A DNA stretch of 35,862 bases from Ramlibacter sp. (GTDB taxonomy: Bacteria; Pseudomonadota; Gammaproteobacteria; Burkholderiales; Burkholderiaceae_C): contig JAURKV010000112.1 in the NCBI GenBank assembly GCA_030831585.1, positions 1 through 35,862 on the forward strand. The letters are read 5' to 3'. Of the stretch, positions 8,412-16,825 are shown one piece after another; position 1 is the stretch's first letter; each line of letters opens with the position of its first letter. The notes beneath the pieces were generated by a model. The model was not told where the DNA came from, did not search any database, and saw only the letters and a program-made list of their open reading frames with translations. Both the position numbers and the translations under genes were made by a program.

Positions 8412-9290
8412 TCAGGTCCGCGCCCGACGTTTGGTGGCGGCAGGCTTGGCAGCCACCTTGGAACGCGCCGGCGCCTTGACGGGCTTAGCCGACTTGACTG
8501 GCTTCGCAGGTGCCTTGGAGGTCCCACGTCCGGTGCCTTTGCTCGGTGCGGCCAGGGGCTCGCCCCAGGCGCCACTGCGCTCAAGCGAGTCGACCAGATG
8601 GTCGCCGCCGCCCATGATGTGGCGGTACATCAGCGATCGCACCGCGTCCGAATCCTTCATGCGAATGGCATCCAGAATGATGGGGTGGTACTCGAAGGTC
8701 TCCTCGAGCTGCCCCTCGATGCTGGCGTAGAAACGATTGGGCAGCTGCTTGGTGAGGCTGCCCAGAAGCAGCGCCAGACGGGGCGACTCGGCGGCCAGGT
8801 TGATAGCGCGGTGAAATTCGTGCCCCAGGCGGGCCACCTGCTCGTCGTTGCGCGCCTTGTACGCTGCTTTGTGCTCAGTGATCAGTTGCTGTAGGTGAGC
8901 CAGACCCTCCTTACCCATTTTTTGCGCTGCGCGGGAGGCCAGTTCGGCGGCAATGACCGCCTGGGCCCAGAAGATATCGCGAAGGTCGCCCTTGCTAAAA
9001 CTGTTGACGACGAAGCCGCGCCGCGGCAGCAGTCGAACGAAGGACTCACTCTGGAGCAGCAGCAGGCCTTCGCGCACGGGCGTTGTGCTCACCCCCAGCT
9101 CACTGGCAATGGCGTCAATTCGAAGGAACTCTCCAGTCTTGAGGCGGCCAGAGACGATCTGCTCACGCAGGTGGCTGGCCACCGATGCGGACAGTTGCAT
9201 GCCGACATCTTTGGGCAGCTGGGAACTTCTGATCGGATCCAAAGGGAACCCCCTTTTTTCGGTTAAGGCCACAGGACGCTGGTCACTCAC
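8412..9290 (-). CDS. GntR-family regulator, FCD subfamily, with basic C-terminal tail
   Basis: A 292-aa transcription factor. Residues about 31-95 form the GntR winged helix-turn-helix (SVASHLREQIVSGRLKTGEF, IASELGVSTTPVREGLLLLQ). About 100-235 is an FCD ligand domain with the metal-binding His pattern: HEFHRAI (His160), HPIIL (His202) and MYRHI (His224). Such proteins usually repress catabolic genes and release DNA on binding an organic acid or acyl-CoA. After residue about 245 comes an unusual tail of some 45 residues rich in Lys, Ala and Pro (SKAPAKPVKSAKPVKAPARS), like a histone H1 tail. The GTG at 9290 gives the full ORF; an ATG at 9200 is possible but would leave almost no lead-in before the DNA-binding domain. 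It is divergent from MmgE/PrpD-3 with an island operator between them, so autoregulation is likely. It is the best candidate for the island-wide regulator. Confidence 0.9.
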   Translation of the reverse strand: MSDQRPVALTEKRGFPLDPIRSSQLPKDVGMQLSASVASHLREQIVSGRLKTGEFLRIDAIASELGVSTTPVREGLLLLQSESFVRLLPRRGFVVNSFSKGDLRDIFWAQAVIAAELASRAAQKMGKEGLAHLQQLITEHKAAYKARNDEQVARLGHEFHRAINLAAESPRLALLLGSLTKQLPNRFYASIEGQLEETFEYHPIILDAIRMKDSDAVRSLMYRHIMGGGDHLVDSLERSGAWGEPLAAPSKGTGRGTSKAPAKPVKSAKPVKAPARSKVAAKPAATKRRART

Positions 9291-9320
9291 AGCCGACCCG
9301 GCGGGCGCTGGGCGCCGGTC

Positions 9321-9350
9321 TGAAAAACGGCCCCTTGCAGTACGGGGCCG
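9321..9350 (-). terminator. Stem-loop plus T-run in the leader of the GntR gene
   Basis: Read on the minus strand, CGGCCCC, a 9-nt loop and GGGGCCG are followed by TTTTT, the form of an intrinsic terminator. It lies between the island operator at 9392 and the GntR start at 9290, so it could act as an attenuator for the regulator gene. It could instead stop antisense transcripts or be a second protein-binding site. Confidence 0.5.
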
Positions 9351-9391
9351 ATGTTAGCCGACCGACGGTTATCTGGTGGCGCTCAGGCAGG

Positions 9392-9404
9392 ATATATCAT
9401 GCAT
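9392..9404. promoter_or_regulatory. Island operator copy 3 (ATATATCATGCAT)
   Basis: It matches the consensus at 11 of 13 positions and is identical to copy 9 at 29994. It lies in the divergent promoter between the GntR regulator and MmgE/PrpD-3. The core ATCATGCATGAT is also a perfect 12-bp palindrome. Confidence 0.7.
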
Positions 9405-9445
9405 GATTGATTTGCGCAATTCATCGCCAAGTTCAGGCCTGCACC

Positions 9446-10849
9446 ATGACCCCCACCGCACCGATAACCCCTGACTCCCTCGAACGCGCCGTCGCCCGCT
9501 TGGTCGTCGGCTTCACATCGCAGCATATCGACCCGGCCTCGCACGCGGCCGCCCGGGCCCTGATCAAGGACCAGCTGGCTATCCAGATCGGTGCTGGACG
9601 CCTGCCCTGGTCGCGCCAGGTGCGGGCCGCCCGCCAGCTGCGGCCGGGTGCGTCCACCCTGGTCGGGGAGGCGACCAAGGTCGCCGCCGCAGACGCCGCC
9701 TACCTCAATGCCACCTACGGCCACGGCTTCGAATACGACGACTTCGCCGGCAATGCCCACCCGGGCTGCTGCGTGGTGCCCACCGCGCTGGCTATCGGCG
9801 AGGAGGTTGGTGCCACCCTGGAGGAGATGCTGGTGGCGATGGTGGCCGGCTACGAGGTCTATGTGCGCATTGGCAATCTGGGCTCGCCCGACCTGCTCAA
9901 TGCCGGCTGGCAGCCGCATGCGGTGCTGGCCAACTTCGGCGCTGCAGCGGTGGCTGCCAAGCTCTATGGCCTGGACGAAGAAAAAACCTTCCACGCCCTG
10001 GCCATCGCCCTGAGCCATGCCAGCGGACCGACCGAGTACGCCTCCACCGGCGGCTCGATCAAGCGCGCCCATGCGGGCCTGGCGGTGCGCAACGGCATCG
10101 AGTCAGCCGAGCTCGCGCGCGCAGGGGTCACTGGCCCCCAGCGCTGGCTCACCGGCCGCCGAGGCCTGTATGCGACCTTCATTCGTAAGCGGGTGACTGA
10201 CGAGGCCAGCGCGGTATTTGCGCTCGACGCTCCCCTCACCCTGCCAGAGCTCTCGTTCAAGGCCTATTGCGCCTGCGCCTGTACACACCCTTTCATCGAG
10301 GCCGGCGCGGCGCTGCGGTCACGCGCGCAGGAAATCGAATCGATCGACATCAAGCTGCAGACCATGGTCGACGCCATCGTCGGTACCGGCAACGAGAACC
10401 TCTTCCAGCCGCGAAACATCGAGGAGCTGCAGTACTCGTTGCCGACGCAGATGGCGCTGGCCGCTACCGGCAAGGGCAACGGCTACCGCACCCACCTGGA
10501 CTTCCTGGAAGGTCGTCTGCAACTGCCGCCAGATTCGGAGGTGATCCAGTTGGCTCGCAAGATGAAGCTGGAGGTGTCGCCTGAGCTCGACGCCCAGTAC
10601 GGCTTGCGCTTCGTTGCCGACGTGACCGCCCATTTTCGCGACGGCAGCAGTCAGCGGGTGTTCATCGACAAGGTGCCCGGCCGGGCCGATTCACCCTACA
10701 CCCCCGAGCAACACCTCACCAAGCTGATGGAGCTCACCGAGGAGGTGATTGGCCAGACGCAATCGGCCCGCCTGTTCGAAATGGTCGATCGGCTCGACCC
10801 GGCCACCCGGGTCGGCGAACTCACGAATTTGTTGCAGCGCCAGCCCTGA
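9446..10849 (+). CDS. MmgE/PrpD family protein (third, divergent copy)
   Basis: A 467-aa MmgE/PrpD protein, more distant from the other two copies than they are from each other. Conserved blocks are AAYLNATYGHGFEYDDFAGNAHPG (about 85-108), AMVAGYEVYVRIG, GWQPHAVLANFGAAA, SGPTEYASTGGSIKRAHAGL and a C-terminal KAYCACACTHPFIEA. The TYGHGFEYDD and HPG blocks match the usual active-site region better than the other two copies, which have ALDFDAILPPGH there. The ATG at 9446 gives MTPTAPITPDSLE; the ORF-track start at 9407 is a TTG overlapping the operator and is less likely. Only a weak AGG precedes the ATG. It is followed after 159 nt by Bug4 on the same strand, probably in the same unit. The substrate is unknown. 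Confidence 0.9.
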   Translation: MTPTAPITPDSLERAVARLVVGFTSQHIDPASHAAARALIKDQLAIQIGAGRLPWSRQVRAARQLRPGASTLVGEATKVAAADAAYLNATYGHGFEYDDFAGNAHPGCCVVPTALAIGEEVGATLEEMLVAMVAGYEVYVRIGNLGSPDLLNAGWQPHAVLANFGAAAVAAKLYGLDEEKTFHALAIALSHASGPTEYASTGGSIKRAHAGLAVRNGIESAELARAGVTGPQRWLTGRRGLYATFIRKRVTDEASAVFALDAPLTLPELSFKAYCACACTHPFIEAGAALRSRAQEIESIDIKLQTMVDAIVGTGNENLFQPRNIEELQYSLPTQMALAATGKGNGYRTHLDFLEGRLQLPPDSEVIQLARKMKLEVSPELDAQYGLRFVADVTAHFRDGSSQRVFIDKVPGRADSPYTPEQHLTKLMELTEEVIGQTQSARLFEMVDRLDPATRVGELTNLLQRQP

Positions 10850-11008
10850 AGGACGGAGGCCAGGGAACGCAGCTATTCCTTCGGCATCGAAGCGCCCGGG
10901 TCACGGACCGACCGGGTCTCACCGGATTGACACTTGGCAAGGCCCGGCGCAACCTGCGCGCGAACACCCACTCGAGACCATTTGGCTTTTTTGTTCTGGA
11001 GACAACTC

Positions 11009-11977
11009 ATGAACCGTCGCCTCACTCTCTCGCTCGCCAGCCTGGCCCTGCTCGCCACGCCCCTGGCGGCCTTCTCCCAGCAGGTCACCATCCCGCCCCT
11101 CATCAAGGTCATCGTGCCCTTTGCCCCTGGGGCTGGCACCGATGTTCTGGCTCGTGCCGTGGCGGCGCAACTCAGCACCCGGCTTGGCACCACCGTGATC
11201 GTGGAAAACCGGGCCGGGGCCTCGGGCACCACCGCCGTTGCCGGCGTGGCCAAGGGCCCGAAAGACGGGTCGCAACTCGTGTTCAATTCCACCAGCTTGG
11301 TCACCGCTGCCGCCACCGCGCGCAACGTGACCTACGATGTCACCACTGACCTGGTGCCGGTAGCCATCGTGGCCGACGGCCCGATGCTGGTGGGGGTGTC
11401 CTCGCAGGCCGGCATCAAGACCCCCGAGGACCTGGTGGCCGCCGCGCGGGCCAAGCCCGAGATGCTCACCGCCGGCTCCGCCGGCGTCGGCTCGCTGGGC
11501 CACCTGGCGGTCGAACTGCTCAACGACGCGGCCAAGATCAAGATCCGCCACATTCCCTACAAGGGCGCCGCCCCGGCGCTGGTGGACGTAGCAGCCGGCA
11601 CCCTGACCCTGACCATCGGCTCCTACTCCACGCTGGCCCCCCAGGTGCAGTCGGGCCGTGTGATCCCGATCGCGGTGACCGCAGCCCAGCCCAACCCGGC
11701 CTACCCGGGTGTGCCCGCCATGGGCCAGGCCGCCGCCGGCTTCAAAACTGGCATCTGGTACGGCCTCTTTGCTCCGGCCGGCCTGCCGCCGGCGCTGCTG
11801 CAGCGCCTGAACCGCGAGGCCAACGAGGTTGCGCGCAGCGGTGAGGTGCGCAAGCTGGTCGAAGCCGACGGCGCCGCCCCGATCAATGCCACCCCGGAGG
11901 AACTCGCGGTGCGCATCCGTCAGGACTACCAGACCTGGAAGAAGCTCGCGACCGACCGACAGATCACGACCGAGTAA
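11009..11977 (+). CDS. Bug/TctC-family periplasmic solute-binding receptor (Bug4)
   Basis: A 322-aa Bug receptor. The ATG at 11009 follows CTGGAGACAACTC and gives a signal peptide (MNRRLTLSLASLALLATPLAAFSQQ); the ORF-track start at 10934 has no ribosome site. Signatures are KVIVPFAPGAGTDVLAR, VIVENRAGASGTTAV, HIPYKGAAPALVDVAAG, YPGVPAMG and GLPPALLQRLNREANE. It is closely related to Bug5 (13367-14347): VAKGPKDGS, LLNDAAKI, HIPYKG and GLPPALLQRLN are shared, suggesting a duplicated receptor. It lies downstream of MmgE/PrpD-3 and convergent to an MFS gene. The ligand is unknown; an organic acid is expected from the family. Confidence 0.93.
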   Translation: MNRRLTLSLASLALLATPLAAFSQQVTIPPLIKVIVPFAPGAGTDVLARAVAAQLSTRLGTTVIVENRAGASGTTAVAGVAKGPKDGSQLVFNSTSLVTAAATARNVTYDVTTDLVPVAIVADGPMLVGVSSQAGIKTPEDLVAAARAKPEMLTAGSAGVGSLGHLAVELLNDAAKIKIRHIPYKGAAPALVDVAAGTLTLTIGSYSTLAPQVQSGRVIPIAVTAAQPNPAYPGVPAMGQAAAGFKTGIWYGLFAPAGLPPALLQRLNREANEVARSGEVRKLVEADGAAPINATPEELAVRIRQDYQTWKKLATDRQITTE

Positions 11978-12005
11978 GCCTCGGCCTGCTCGCTGCTTGC
12001 CAGGA

Positions 12006-12025
12006 CGCAGGAAGACCCTCCTGCG
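12006..12025. terminator. Possible bidirectional stem-loop between Bug4 and MFS1
   Basis: CGCAGGA and TCCTGCG form a perfect 7-bp stem with a 6-nt loop in the 49-nt gap between two convergent genes. There is no clear T-run on either side, so it is only a weak terminator candidate. Confidence 0.35.
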
Positions 12026-12026
12026 C

Positions 12027-13208
12027 TCAAGCCTTGCCGCGATCGAGCATCGAGCGCAGCCCCGTGGCCTGACGGGCGCCAAAGGCCATCAGCGCAGCCC
12101 CGACCCAAAACACGCCGGCCACGCCCACCAGACCGCCAGCCGAGCCGGCAAGCACTGGCATCGAGATGCTTGAGGCGTTGATCATCACCATGCGCAGGCC
12201 TGCCGCCTGGCCCTGGCGATCGGGCGGCGTGATCTGGTGCAGCAGGCCCATCGCCAGGGGCTGGACACTGCCTACCGCCGCGCCAATGAGGATCGAGCAG
12301 ACGGCCATTGCCACCACCGAGGACATCAGGGGGTAGAGGGCCAGCAAGACGGCGGCAAGACCCAGCGCACACGACAGCAGCACCCACTCCTTGACCCGCG
12401 CCGCCATCGCGGGAGTAACGAGGCGAATGAGCGCCGCGGCTAGCGCGAAGGCGCCGAGGATGCCGCCGATCACACCGGCTGACAGGCCGCGGGCATGCCC
12501 GAGCAAGGGCAGCATCACGGTGTGCAGATCCCAGGTCGCCGAAACGAACCAATTCATGGACAGCACACGCCGTATGACGGGATCACGCCAAAGTGCCCAG
12601 GCGCCCTGGCGACTGCCCTGGGCCGACAGGGTGCCAGGGTACTCCCGCATCAACCGGATAAAGGGCCAGGTCAAAAGAGCGATACCGACCTGCAGCATGA
12701 AGGCGGCCTGAAACCCGGCGGCGTCAATCACCAGGCCGACCAGGAGGGGGCCGGCGAAGTTGGCGGCCGCGGGGCCAAAGGTGAGCCAGGCAAAGACCCG
12801 CCGCAAATCTGCCACATCGTCGGAGAGCCGGCCGGCCTGCCGCTGTATCGCCACCACCACCACCGCGATGGCCGCCCCCTCCAGGAAGGCGGTCAGGCAC
12901 AGCACCGGGTAAATTGGCCAGACCGCGGCGATGGCCGCACCGATGATGGCGATGGCCATGCCGACATAGACGGGCCGCCTAACCCCATATCGATCCGCGA
13001 CGTGGCCGGCCGGCAGGGAAAGCAGGATCTGACCCAGGCCGAACAGTGCCAAGGCGAAGCCGGCCGCGGCTGCGCCGTGGCCCAAGTCGAGCACCATCAG
13101 CGGCACGCCCATGCGAAGGCCAGACATGCAAGCGTGCACACCGAACTGCGCACCCACCACGCGAAAGATGCGCTCGCCCAGGCTACGTTCGCATTCAGGC
13201 ACGGCCAT
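12027..13208 (-). CDS. MFS transporter (MFS1)
   Basis: A major facilitator superfamily carrier of about 393 aa with roughly twelve hydrophobic segments. The loop GHVADRYGVRRP after the second segment matches the family motif A (G...D..G.R). A second half begins near ALWRDPVIRRVLSMNW. The ORF track starts at a TTG at 13277, inside an island operator; the ATG at 13208 (MAVPECERSLGERIFR) is more likely because it sits just before the first membrane segment. The ribosome site is weak (AAGG). Divergent from Bug5, it shares a promoter region and operator with it, so it may import or export the same acid or a product. Drug efflux is possible, but the context favours metabolite transport. Confidence 0.85.
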   Translation of the reverse strand: MAVPECERSLGERIFRVVGAQFGVHACMSGLRMGVPLMVLDLGHGAAAAGFALALFGLGQILLSLPAGHVADRYGVRRPVYVGMAIAIIGAAIAAVWPIYPVLCLTAFLEGAAIAVVVVAIQRQAGRLSDDVADLRRVFAWLTFGPAAANFAGPLLVGLVIDAAGFQAAFMLQVGIALLTWPFIRLMREYPGTLSAQGSRQGAWALWRDPVIRRVLSMNWFVSATWDLHTVMLPLLGHARGLSAGVIGGILGAFALAAALIRLVTPAMAARVKEWVLLSCALGLAAVLLALYPLMSSVVAMAVCSILIGAAVGSVQPLAMGLLHQITPPDRQGQAAGLRMVMINASSISMPVLAGSAGGLVGVAGVFWVGAALMAFGARQATGLRSMLDRGKA

Positions 13209-13269
13209 GAATGGCGCTGCCTTGATACCCGGGACTAGGGAAAACTTGGAGAGAAGCCAGATCAACTGA

Positions 13270-13282
13270 ATGCACAATGCAT
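13270..13282. promoter_or_regulatory. Island operator copy 4 (ATGCACAATGCAT)
   Basis: It matches at 12 of 13 positions, in the divergent promoter between MFS1 (minus) and Bug5 (plus). It lies 62 nt from the chosen MFS1 start and 84 nt from the Bug5 start. Confidence 0.75.
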
Positions 13283-13366
13283 TTTACAGCCGCGTTCGCG
13301 ACGCCTTGGCATGACCAGGCGCCGCACAGGCTGGACCCCCTTCTGTTACCCCCTGGAGATACGTCC

Positions 13367-14347
13367 ATGCGTACTTACCGTCGCACCCTGCTGTCCGGCC
13401 TCGCCGCTCTGGCACTCGCGCTTCCCCTCGCCTCGCCGGTTGCGGCACAGACTGCGGCCATTCCTTCGGTGATCCGCATCATCGTGCCCTTCGCGCCGGG
13501 CGCCAGCACCGATGTGATTGCGCGTGAGATCGCCGCCCAGCTCGGGCCACGCCTGGGCGTGAGTGTCATCGTCGAGAACCGGGCCGGCGCCTCAGGCTTC
13601 ATCGGCGCCTCCGCGGTGGCCAAAGGTCCCAAGGACGGCTCCATGCTGCTGTTCACATCGAACAGCATGATCAGCGCCGCCGCCACCATGAAGACGGTAC
13701 CCATCGATGTGGTCACCGACCTGGTGCCGATCTCGGTCATGGGCGAGGGCCCGATGGTGATCGCAGCCGCGTCCAGCACCAACATCCGCACCCCGGCCGA
13801 CCTCCTGGCCGCCGCCCGCGCCAAGCCCGACGTGCTCAGTCATGGCACCGCCGGCGTCGGAACCTTCCCGCACCTGGCCGCCGAAATCCTTAACGACGCG
13901 GCCAAGATCCAGATCAAGCACATTCCCTACAAGGGCATGTCGCTGGCCACCACGGACCTGGCCGGCGGCACGATCGACCTGATGCTGGCAGTCAACACCA
14001 CATTTGCAGCTGCCATCGACTCGGGCCGTGCACGCCAAGTAGCGGTCACCTCCCTGCAGCCAAGCCCCGCCTTCCCCGGCGTGCCGCCTATGGCCTCGGT
14101 GGTGCCCGGCTACGAGGCCACGCTGTGGACCGCGGTCTATGCGCCGGTCGGCCTGCCGCCGGCACTGCTGCAGCGCCTGAACAAAGAGGTCAACGAGATC
14201 GGCCGCAGCCCTGAGCTTCAGGCCCGGATGAAGGCCGACGGCGCCATTCCGATGGCACTGACCATGGACCAGGCGCGGGCGAAGGTACGCGACGCCTACA
14301 ACACCTACAAGCGCGTGGCGACGGCCAAGGGCATCGTCATCGATTGA
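13367..14347 (+). CDS. Bug/TctC-family periplasmic solute-binding receptor (Bug5)
   Basis: A 326-aa Bug receptor. The ATG at 13367 follows CTGGAGATACGTCC and opens a signal peptide (MRTYRRTLLSGLAALALAL..., cleavage near VAAQ/T). Signatures are RIIVPFAPGASTDVIAR, VIVENRAGASGFIG, VAKGPKDGSMLLFTS, HIPYKGMSLATTDLAGG, FPGVPPMASVVPGYE and GLPPALLQRLNKEVNE. It is a paralogue of Bug4. Its last 11 nt overlap the end of the convergent carboxymuconolactone decarboxylase-like gene. It is divergent from MFS1 with an island operator between. The ligand is unknown. Confidence 0.93.
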   Translation: MRTYRRTLLSGLAALALALPLASPVAAQTAAIPSVIRIIVPFAPGASTDVIAREIAAQLGPRLGVSVIVENRAGASGFIGASAVAKGPKDGSMLLFTSNSMISAAATMKTVPIDVVTDLVPISVMGEGPMVIAAASSTNIRTPADLLAAARAKPDVLSHGTAGVGTFPHLAAEILNDAAKIQIKHIPYKGMSLATTDLAGGTIDLMLAVNTTFAAAIDSGRARQVAVTSLQPSPAFPGVPPMASVVPGYEATLWTAVYAPVGLPPALLQRLNKEVNEIGRSPELQARMKADGAIPMALTMDQARAKVRDAYNTYKRVATAKGIVID

Positions 14348-14717
14348 GGTCGGCAAACACCTGGCGCGCCACCTTGAAGGCGCCCAGGCCAGAGGGCATG
14401 CCGCAATAGACGGCCACCTGCAGCAGGCACTCCCGGATCTCTGTCTGGGTCAATCCGTTCGTCAAACCGGCGCGGATGTGGCCCGCCAGTTCTTCTGGCC
14501 GGTTCAATGCAGCCAGCATGCCGATGTTCAAGATGCTGCGGCTGCGCCGGTCCAAGTCGGGCCGGGTCCAGATGGCGCCCCAGCAGAACTCGGTGACGAG
14601 TTCCTGCATGGGCATGCTGAATTCGTCTGCGTTCGCCATCGCCTGATCGATGACCTCATCCCCATTGACCGCGCGGCGCACCGCCATGCCCTTGTCGAAG
14701 AGTTCCTGGCTATTCAA
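14337..14717 (-). CDS. Carboxymuconolactone decarboxylase family protein (PcaC-like)
   Basis: A 126-aa all-helical protein of the CMD family. Motifs are FDKGMAVRRAVNGDEVID, FCWGAIWTRPDLDRRSRSI.NIGMLAALNRPEEL and TEIRECLLQVAVYCGMPSG. PcaC members decarboxylate 4-carboxymuconolactone in protocatechuate breakdown, but many homologues have other or unknown roles. The CXXC-type redox motif of AhpD-like members is absent. The TTG at 14717 is preferred to the TTG at 14741 because GGGAG lies at ideal distance and the product then matches the usual N-terminus. It is the last gene of the minus-strand operon beginning at 18007 and follows the SDR gene by 78 nt. Its 3' end overlaps Bug5 tail to tail. Confidence 0.82.
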   Translation of the reverse strand: MNSQELFDKGMAVRRAVNGDEVIDQAMANADEFSMPMQELVTEFCWGAIWTRPDLDRRSRSILNIGMLAALNRPEELAGHIRAGLTNGLTQTEIRECLLQVAVYCGMPSGLGAFKVARQVFADLNR

Positions 14718-14795
14718 CGCAGCTCCCGTTTGTGGTTGCAAGAAGAGGGCCGTGCGTCGAAGGGCCGATACGCAAACCGTTGCACGGACAAAACA

Positions 14796-15548
14796 TCAGG
14801 CGTAGGTCGCCGATACGCCACCGTCCACCGCCAGCGTGTGGCCGGTGACGTAGCTGGCCAGGTCGGACAGCAAAAACAGCACCGCATTGGCCACCTCGTC
14901 GGCATCGCCCATGCGCTTGAGGGCACCGCGCCCGGCGATGCCGATCGAGCCCCCGGTCTGCATCGGGGTGTCGATCACTCCTGGCGCCACCGCATTGACC
15001 CGTACGCCGAACTCGCCCATGTCCATCGCCAGGGCGCGGGTGAGGTTGACGACAGCCGCCTTGGAGGCCGAATAGGAGGCGCGGCTGTGCTTGGCGGCTT
15101 GGCCAGCGATCGAGGCCATGTTGACCATGGCCCCGCCGCGCCGCTCGGCCAAGTGGCGTGCGGCCGCCCGGCAGAAGAACATCACCCCGTCGAGGTTGAC
15201 GCCCATCACACGGCGCCAGTCCTCGTCGGAGAGCGAAAGCACATGGCCGGGCCCAACAATGCCTGCGCTGGCCACCGAATGGGTGATGAGGCCGTGCTCT
15301 TGGCGGATGCGGTCGAAGCAGGCGTTCACCGCAGCGGCGTCGCTGACGTCGACCTGGTAGCCATAGCGGCTTGCGTCAGCATCGCCGGCATAGATGTCGG
15401 CCACCGCAGCGGCCAGGCGAGCGCCGTCACGGTCGATCAGCAAGGGCGTGGCGCCCTCCTGCCTTAGCCGGCGGCACACCGCCAGACCGATGCCCGATGC
15501 TGCGCCGGTGACCGGCACCAGGGCCGACTGAAAATTCCAAGCTGCCAT
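14796..15548 (-). CDS. Short-chain dehydrogenase/reductase (SDR1)
   Basis: A 250-aa classical SDR, an NAD(P)-dependent oxidoreductase acting on hydroxyl or keto groups. Seen are the nucleotide motif TGAASGIG (about 14-21), VDVSD, catalytic Ser in NMASIAG (about 146), YSASK (Tyr159, Lys163) and the C-terminal TGHTLAVDGG. The usual NNAG is ASAG here, a modest deviation. The ATG at 15548 has AAGGAGACTTC upstream. It lies between the racemase-like gene (39 nt upstream) and the CMD-like gene, so it probably oxidises a hydroxyacyl-CoA or related intermediate of this operon. The substrate is not known. Confidence 0.92.
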   Translation of the reverse strand: MAAWNFQSALVPVTGAASGIGLAVCRRLRQEGATPLLIDRDGARLAAAVADIYAGDADASRYGYQVDVSDAAAVNACFDRIRQEHGLITHSVASAGIVGPGHVLSLSDEDWRRVMGVNLDGVMFFCRAAARHLAERRGGAMVNMASIAGQAAKHSRASYSASKAAVVNLTRALAMDMGEFGVRVNAVAPGVIDTPMQTGGSIGIAGRGALKRMGDADEVANAVLFLLSDLASYVTGHTLAVDGGVSATYA

Positions 15549-15587
15549 GTGAAGTCTCCTTCGCTTCCGCGCCCGCCGAGCAGGCGT

Positions 15588-16745
15588 TCAGATACCACCC
15601 GATCGCCGCATCAGCACCAGTTCATCGGCGCTGAATCCCCACTCGGCCAATACCTCGTCGGTGTGCTGGCCCACCTCGGGCGGCGGTCCCTGCACCTGAC
15701 CCTGGCTGCGTGAGAAGCGCGGGGCCGGCGCAGGCTGGGTGACGCCTGCCACCTCCACGAAGTTGCCCCGGGCGCGCTGGTGTGGGTCGCCCGGTGCCTC
15801 GGCCAGCGACAGCACCGGCGAGAAGCAGGTGTCTGTGCCCTCGAAGGCCTGAACCCATTCATCCCGGGTGCGCTGCTTGAATGCGGCAGCCATGGCCGCC
15901 TGCACCTGGGGCCAGCCGGCGCGGTCATGTTGCTCCGGGAAGTCTTGCGCGCGCAGGCCCAGCACCTCCATGGTGTTCAGGTAGAAGCTGTGCTCGGTCG
16001 AACCGACCGCCACCCACTTGGCGTCGCGCGTCTCGTACACCTGGTACCAGGGCGCGCCGGAGTCCAGCCGGTTACTGGCCCGCTCGTCGCGCCAATAGCC
16101 CGCCGCAAAAACGCCATAGACCATGGACATCAGCGAGGTGGTGCCATCGATCATGGCCGCGTCCACCACCTGGCCCTTGCCGGAGTTGCGCGCCTCGTGC
16201 AGTGCGCACAGGATGCCAAAGGCCAGGTACATGGCGCCGCCGCCAAAGTCGCCCAGCAGGTTGAGGGGAATTGCAGGCGGCCCGTCCTTCGGGCCCATCG
16301 CGTGCAACGCGCCCGAGAGGGCGATGTAGTTCAGGTCATGCCCCGGCGCCTTGGCCAGGGGGCCGTCCTGGCCCCAGCCGGTCATGCGTCCGTAAACCAG
16401 CTTCGGGTTGAGGGCCATACAGACATCGGGGCCCAGGCCCAGGCGCTCCATCACGCCGGGACGAAAGCCCTCCACCAACACGTCGGCACGGGCAACCATG
16501 CGCTGGATCGCCTCGACCGCGACCGGTTTTTTGAGGTCCATGGCCACCGAGCGTTTACCCCGGAACATCACATCGAAGCGGCGCTCCACCGGCAAGCCGC
16601 TCTCCCCCGCATGCTTGCGGTCGATGCGGATCACTTCGGCACCCATATCCGCCATGAGCATGGTGCAAAACGGGCCGGGGCCGACACCGCCGACCTCAAG
16701 AACGCGAAGGCCAGCCAGCGGGCCGGGGTGCGGAGGTTTGTTCAC
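15588..16745 (-). CDS. CaiB/BaiF family III protein, alpha-methylacyl-CoA racemase-like
   Basis: A 385-aa family III CoA-transferase fold protein. The block PGHDLNYIALSGALHAMG (about 134-151) and NLLGDFGGGAMYLAFGIL (about 162-179) match alpha-methylacyl-CoA racemases, with the catalytic His at about 136 and Asp at about 166, the same 30-residue spacing as in characterised racemases. That enzyme interconverts R and S 2-methylacyl-CoA by deprotonation, letting stereospecific dehydrogenases proceed. The GTG at 16745 follows AAGGAG. It is followed by an SDR gene and preceded after 80 nt by another CaiB-type gene, so activation followed by epimerisation is a plausible pair. A true CoA-transferase activity is the main alternative. 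Confidence 0.85.
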   Translation of the reverse strand: MNKPPHPGPLAGLRVLEVGGVGPGPFCTMLMADMGAEVIRIDRKHAGESGLPVERRFDVMFRGKRSVAMDLKKPVAVEAIQRMVARADVLVEGFRPGVMERLGLGPDVCMALNPKLVYGRMTGWGQDGPLAKAPGHDLNYIALSGALHAMGPKDGPPAIPLNLLGDFGGGAMYLAFGILCALHEARNSGKGQVVDAAMIDGTTSLMSMVYGVFAAGYWRDERASNRLDSGAPWYQVYETRDAKWVAVGSTEHSFYLNTMEVLGLRAQDFPEQHDRAGWPQVQAAMAAAFKQRTRDEWVQAFEGTDTCFSPVLSLAEAPGDPHQRARGNFVEVAGVTQPAPAPRFSRSQGQVQGPPPEVGQHTDEVLAEWGFSADELVLMRRSGGI

Positions 16746-16825
16746 TGGGGCTCCTTGGTTTCACGCCGGTGCCGCAAGGGTGTGGGGGCAAGCAAATGAA
16801 AGCCTACGCCAATTCGCTGGCCCGC

